A program made the translations under genes and the position numbers. Positions 61,101 through 64,000 of a stretch of 64,000 nucleotides of DNA are shown in pieces; the first letter of the stretch is position 1; each line of letters opens with the position of its first letter. Below the pieces are notes generated by a model. The model saw only the letters and a program-made list of their open reading frames with translations. It was not told where the DNA came from and ran no database searches. Source of the DNA: Beroe forskalii (taxonomy: Eukaryota; Ctenophora; Nuda; Beroida; Beroidae); the NCBI GenBank assembly GCA_011033025.1, contig WFMF01000090.1, forward strand, positions 372,001 through 436,000, in the 5' to 3' direction.

Positions 61101-62525
61101 GTTTTTCGACTTCTGGGAAAAACTGTTTTTTTGACTTCTGAGACTCCAAAATTCACCAAAATTTGGAGTCATGTTGTTCGATATTTTCCTGGTTATCTTG
61201 CATTCATTTTTCTCAAAAACCTCTGAGATTTGCGCAATTTTACGACGAAAAGTATGAATCGAGCCATCCTTGTCAAATCTCACAATATAGCCTTATCAGT
61301 TATCAGTATAGCCCTTATCAGTATGCCCTCATCAGTATACCCTTACCAGTAATTAATCATCCAGTTTTTGAAGCTAGTTTTCGATTGTGAGTCATTAAAG
61401 ATGATAAGACAAGTTCCCACAGATAAGACAACTTCAAATTCCCACTGATAAGAAAAACTCTTATCTCTATGCGATTCATAGTTTGAATCATGAGGATGAG
61501 TCGATCTTAACCGTTCATTTAATTATTTCATCATGAAGCTCACGCCACAGCAACGCTTGTTCGCGTACAACCACATGATCCTGAAAACTCATCATCGGAC
61601 TCTCAGACGGCTCTGGACAGAAACGTTCCCAAACGTTCGGCTGCCCTGCCGCACGACAAGATGGAAGATCAAGAAGATGATGGAGACACACTGCACGCTC
61701 CTCGATAGGAACACTGGACGTCCACGCTCACGAAGATCTAATGATAACATCAGGAAGGTGTATTGAGCTCTGTTGCTGATGGCCTTATCAGCCTCCCCAT
61801 GGTTTTTCTCTGAAAACGCATTATCTAATTAACTTCGGCATTTTTTGAGACAAATTTCTTTTTTTTCAAATAATATCCTGAACCTATGACATCCCAGAAT
61901 ATTATGAAAGAAACTCCTCACTCCAAAGACTTTTTCGGGCCACCCAGTGCCTTGTGTATCCAGAACTGTATTATGCATTTCTTTGAATTTTTGGAGACTT
62001 TCTTAAAGATTTTGTAATTTATTGACGTTGAGCATTATTGCAGGCTAATCTGGAACTGCAGCGGTCGACAACTCCCCCGCCCATCTCTTACACCAACGCT
62101 GTGGCTCCCGGGAAGCCGTCTAGCCCACTTTCTCCCTCCATTTCAAACGATTCCATCATCAGGTTGGTAAAATAGTGAGGTGTCGATGGATATTAATCTA
62201 TCGTCATAATATGTGAATGGACATATGGATAAAAACCACTTTATCTTGGATAAAGATGTTATACGTTTCTGTTTCTGGATGATATTTACTTTTCCATTTT
62301 TAAAACATCCACATTTTCAGTGAGGATGTGGACGGGGTGGCACCCAGGAGAGGTAGAACAAGTTACCGGAATGCAGTGCGGGACGAAGACGCCGTGCTGC
62401 CCGCCGTACCCGCGCCTCCCAACCCGCTCACCCCGCCCGTCAAACCGCCAAAACCCGCGCACATGGCGAAGAGCGTGGTAATAGAGAAACAGAAGAAGAG
62501 TAGCGAGGACATTCGGTGGCTATGA
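55177..62525 (+). CDS. Cytochrome b561-type membrane protein with long Pro-rich tail, 12 exons
   Basis: Exons: 55177 to about 55295, 55491-55680, 55911-56016, 56336-56445, 56652-56817, 57313-57391, 57714-57854, 59408-59541, 59695-60125, 60254-60592, 62044-62162, 62321-62525. All joins are in phase, giving about 712 residues. Six membrane segments span residues 8-255. The four haem-ligand-type His are in LHGVVM, ITHSVF, IHSWCG and PSHVALG. The family moves electrons, usually from ascorbate, across vesicle or plasma membranes. After residue 270 the tail of about 450 residues is rich in Pro and Ser (FHNPPPHHPQLEK, PPTGSPPTTFNPLSPPGTFY) and ends EKQKKSSEDIRWL. Such a tail is unusual: typical members have about 220-290 residues. 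The exon 1 donor is uncertain: only a GC site at 55296 or a GT at 55377 keeps phase. Introns hold a LINE ORF1 and a mariner HTH piece. Confidence 0.85.
57900..58867 (+). pseudogene. LINE ORF1 (L1-type RNA-binding protein), nearly intact
   Basis: A 310-codon frame has an N-terminal coiled coil with a duplicated block of about 40 residues (LITAKDSQLQELKDSVVTSV / LITSKDSQLQEFKESVVTSV). The RRM/CTD-like part follows: DRSRNLVIFGLTEEPEE, RPVKVAVSCSD and FICPDRTLEEREVHRDLV. The frame stops at 58832, but the expected ending HFIKGGHILSTDKK continues in the next frame to a stop at 58867, so one base was lost or gained near 58815. No endonuclease/RT follows. It lies in sense orientation in an intron of the b561 gene. 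Confidence 0.8.
61050..61145 (+). repeat. Three short tandem units (CGACTTCTGAG type)
   Basis: AACTGGTTTTCCGACTTCTG and two variants follow each other at about 30-base spacing in the intron. Confidence 0.55.
61533..61766 (+). pseudogene. Mariner/Tc1-type helix-turn-helix fragment
   Basis: The 77-codon frame (LTPQQRLFAYNHMIL ... RRLWTETFPNVRLPCRTT ... HCTLLDRNTGRPRSRRSNDN) has the layout of the N-terminal DNA-binding domain of mariner-like transposases, including the GRPRS linker. It then stops, with no DDE domain. It lies in an intron of the b561 gene, in sense orientation. Confidence 0.65.
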
Positions 62526-64000
62526 TTATATTCTTGTTTGAGTTTCATAACTGTATATGTGACTGTGTCTATATGTATACTTTCTTATTAACTTTTATAT
62601 TTAATAGCTGGACTATTGAAGATTTTGATTAATGATTATCAAGGTTTGCTTAACTATTTTAAATTGATTGTTAATGCTGACAAAATTTATCATGATTTAG
62701 TGATTTGACCAATGTAGATTATAGGACTTGCAGTAGACATTTGAGTTTCGACATCGAGTGGCTACTTTCAGCTTTGCTATTTGCTGTCTTCAAATTGTTG
62801 AAATATGCATATGTATGTATGCGCACAGTTGTCAGTTTTTAATCGGTTCAATGTGGAAACTCAATGCAATAGTTTTATTTTTTAACAGTTGAAAATATCC
62901 GTCTATTATTCAATAGAATGAGTGGGACCCGCGGTGTCCCGGTTTGTACTTTGTGGTTCAGCCTGTCCAAGGGTAAAAAGGGTCTTCATCTCTTACTTTC
63001 AGCGAATGCGCGGCGCATTGGCGCACGCGCGCCGCGCAAATTTACTAAGGTGGCAAGTGGCACTGAAAACCAGCATCACATAAAATGTCTTGCGCGTTCC
63101 GTATATGCTACAAAAAATAAGGCGTTTTTTCTCAAGAGCAAGAAAAACTTTTAGTTTTGGACTCTTGGTATACAGGAACGTAATATTTAAAAGAAGTACT
63201 TCAAGTGGGGTTGAATTCCTGACTTCGATCGACACAATTTGCGCGGTATTCGGTCTGTTTCAACTGCTAATGTACATGCTGTCGACTGTCAGGCTACCCC
63301 ATACACTTAGAATTCGTATTACTTATGCAAAGTGGCAGTGTTAATACTCTAACGGACCATCCACTCATTTCTTGAATAATTCCAGTAGCTTATGTTATGT
63401 TTAAGGTAAGCTGGTGAACTGAGTACACAACTTAGCATCATTCTGACTCGCTGACAGTTGACACCCGACCCTCCCTAATCAAGATCTAAGAGGCTATTTT
63501 GTCTATTTTAAACCCACTCATCGATTCAAATTCATGAGAATAAGGACTAAGATAGTTGAATATTTCATTGCATGCAAAATTAAATTATGGTAATGTACAC
63601 AATTCTCATAATCAAATCTATAAATGAAACTCAATATTGCAATACCATTCTCCAGCCCAACCTATAATAACTGGAGGCTCTCATTATTCCTTCATTATTC
63701 ATTTTGATTATTTCCATGAAAATTTAAGGATAAACATAAATTATGAAATAACAATAATTTGTTGACAAATTGCTAAATTGAGACGTTGAACTGGTTGAAA
63801 AAAAAATACATCCAAGATGCCTGAAAACCAGAATCAAGCTACTGTAGTTGGAATTTAAGTCAGCAGAAACGCGTTTCTATGTGCAATCTTAGGGATAGAA
63901 TTAAGACCATTAACAAGCTCAAATATTCTTGAGTATTATATATTCAGCAGACGATTTAAACTGCTTCTGTTGAATGAAGAGATGAGTATGGTCAATTCAT
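62526..64000. other. 3' flank of the b561 gene, AT-rich
   Basis: A GC-rich patch at 63003-63045 (GCGCGGCGCATTGGCGCACG) forms inverted repeats and resembles the one near 45935. Nothing else is supportable. Confidence 0.4.

Overview
The window is nuclear DNA from an animal. Coding signal is broken into short exons with GT/AG borders, the background is AT-rich, and there is much transposon debris and minisatellite DNA plus one 100-base assembly gap (30630-30729). Two multi-exon genes and one two-exon gene can be assembled from the sequence. A secreted papain-fold protein ending in a ShKT module and LINE ORF1/RT types common in cnidarians point to a marine invertebrate, perhaps a cnidarian. That placement is an inference with low confidence.

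Layout. 1-2024: minus-strand LTR-retrotransposon gag and probable LTR. 3150-6600: GC-rich repeats, a duplicated block and a wrecked reverse transcriptase. 7540-12430: a segment present twice in tandem; one copy carries a 2.7-kb inverted-repeat element, so the other copy is its empty site. 12896-13510: a broken, intronless UPF0193 copy. 13715-15470: a large inverted repeat and a 40-bp palindromic tandem array. 16229-25792: a syntaxin-16-type SNARE gene on the minus strand. One of its introns holds an opposite-strand gene for a papain-like pseudoprotease, and the segment from exon 2 to the stop lies between two inverted 1.37-kb copies of one repeat. 26947-28560: an 18-bp satellite, tiny MITEs with 9-bp target duplications and a LINE ORF1 fragment. 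28740-30610: two reverse-transcriptase remnants in opposite directions. 30730-34640: three minisatellites in a row. 34660-44180: AT-rich, with one terminal-repeat element at 37118-38145. 44183-46725: a minisatellite, the last two exons of an unidentified gene, and several foldback sequences. 49060-50052: a 28-bp minisatellite. 55177-62525: a 12-exon cytochrome b561-type gene whose introns hold a LINE ORF1 and a mariner-type HTH fragment.

How the genes relate. The three supported genes do not form a pathway. The syntaxin-16 homologue would act in endosome-to-Golgi membrane fusion. The b561 homologue would carry electrons across a membrane and has an unusual proline-rich cytoplasmic tail of roughly 450 residues. 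The pseudoprotease would be secreted and is probably non-catalytic. The main interest lies in the nested gene arrangement and the mobile elements, several of which can be dated or delimited from empty sites or target duplications inside the window.
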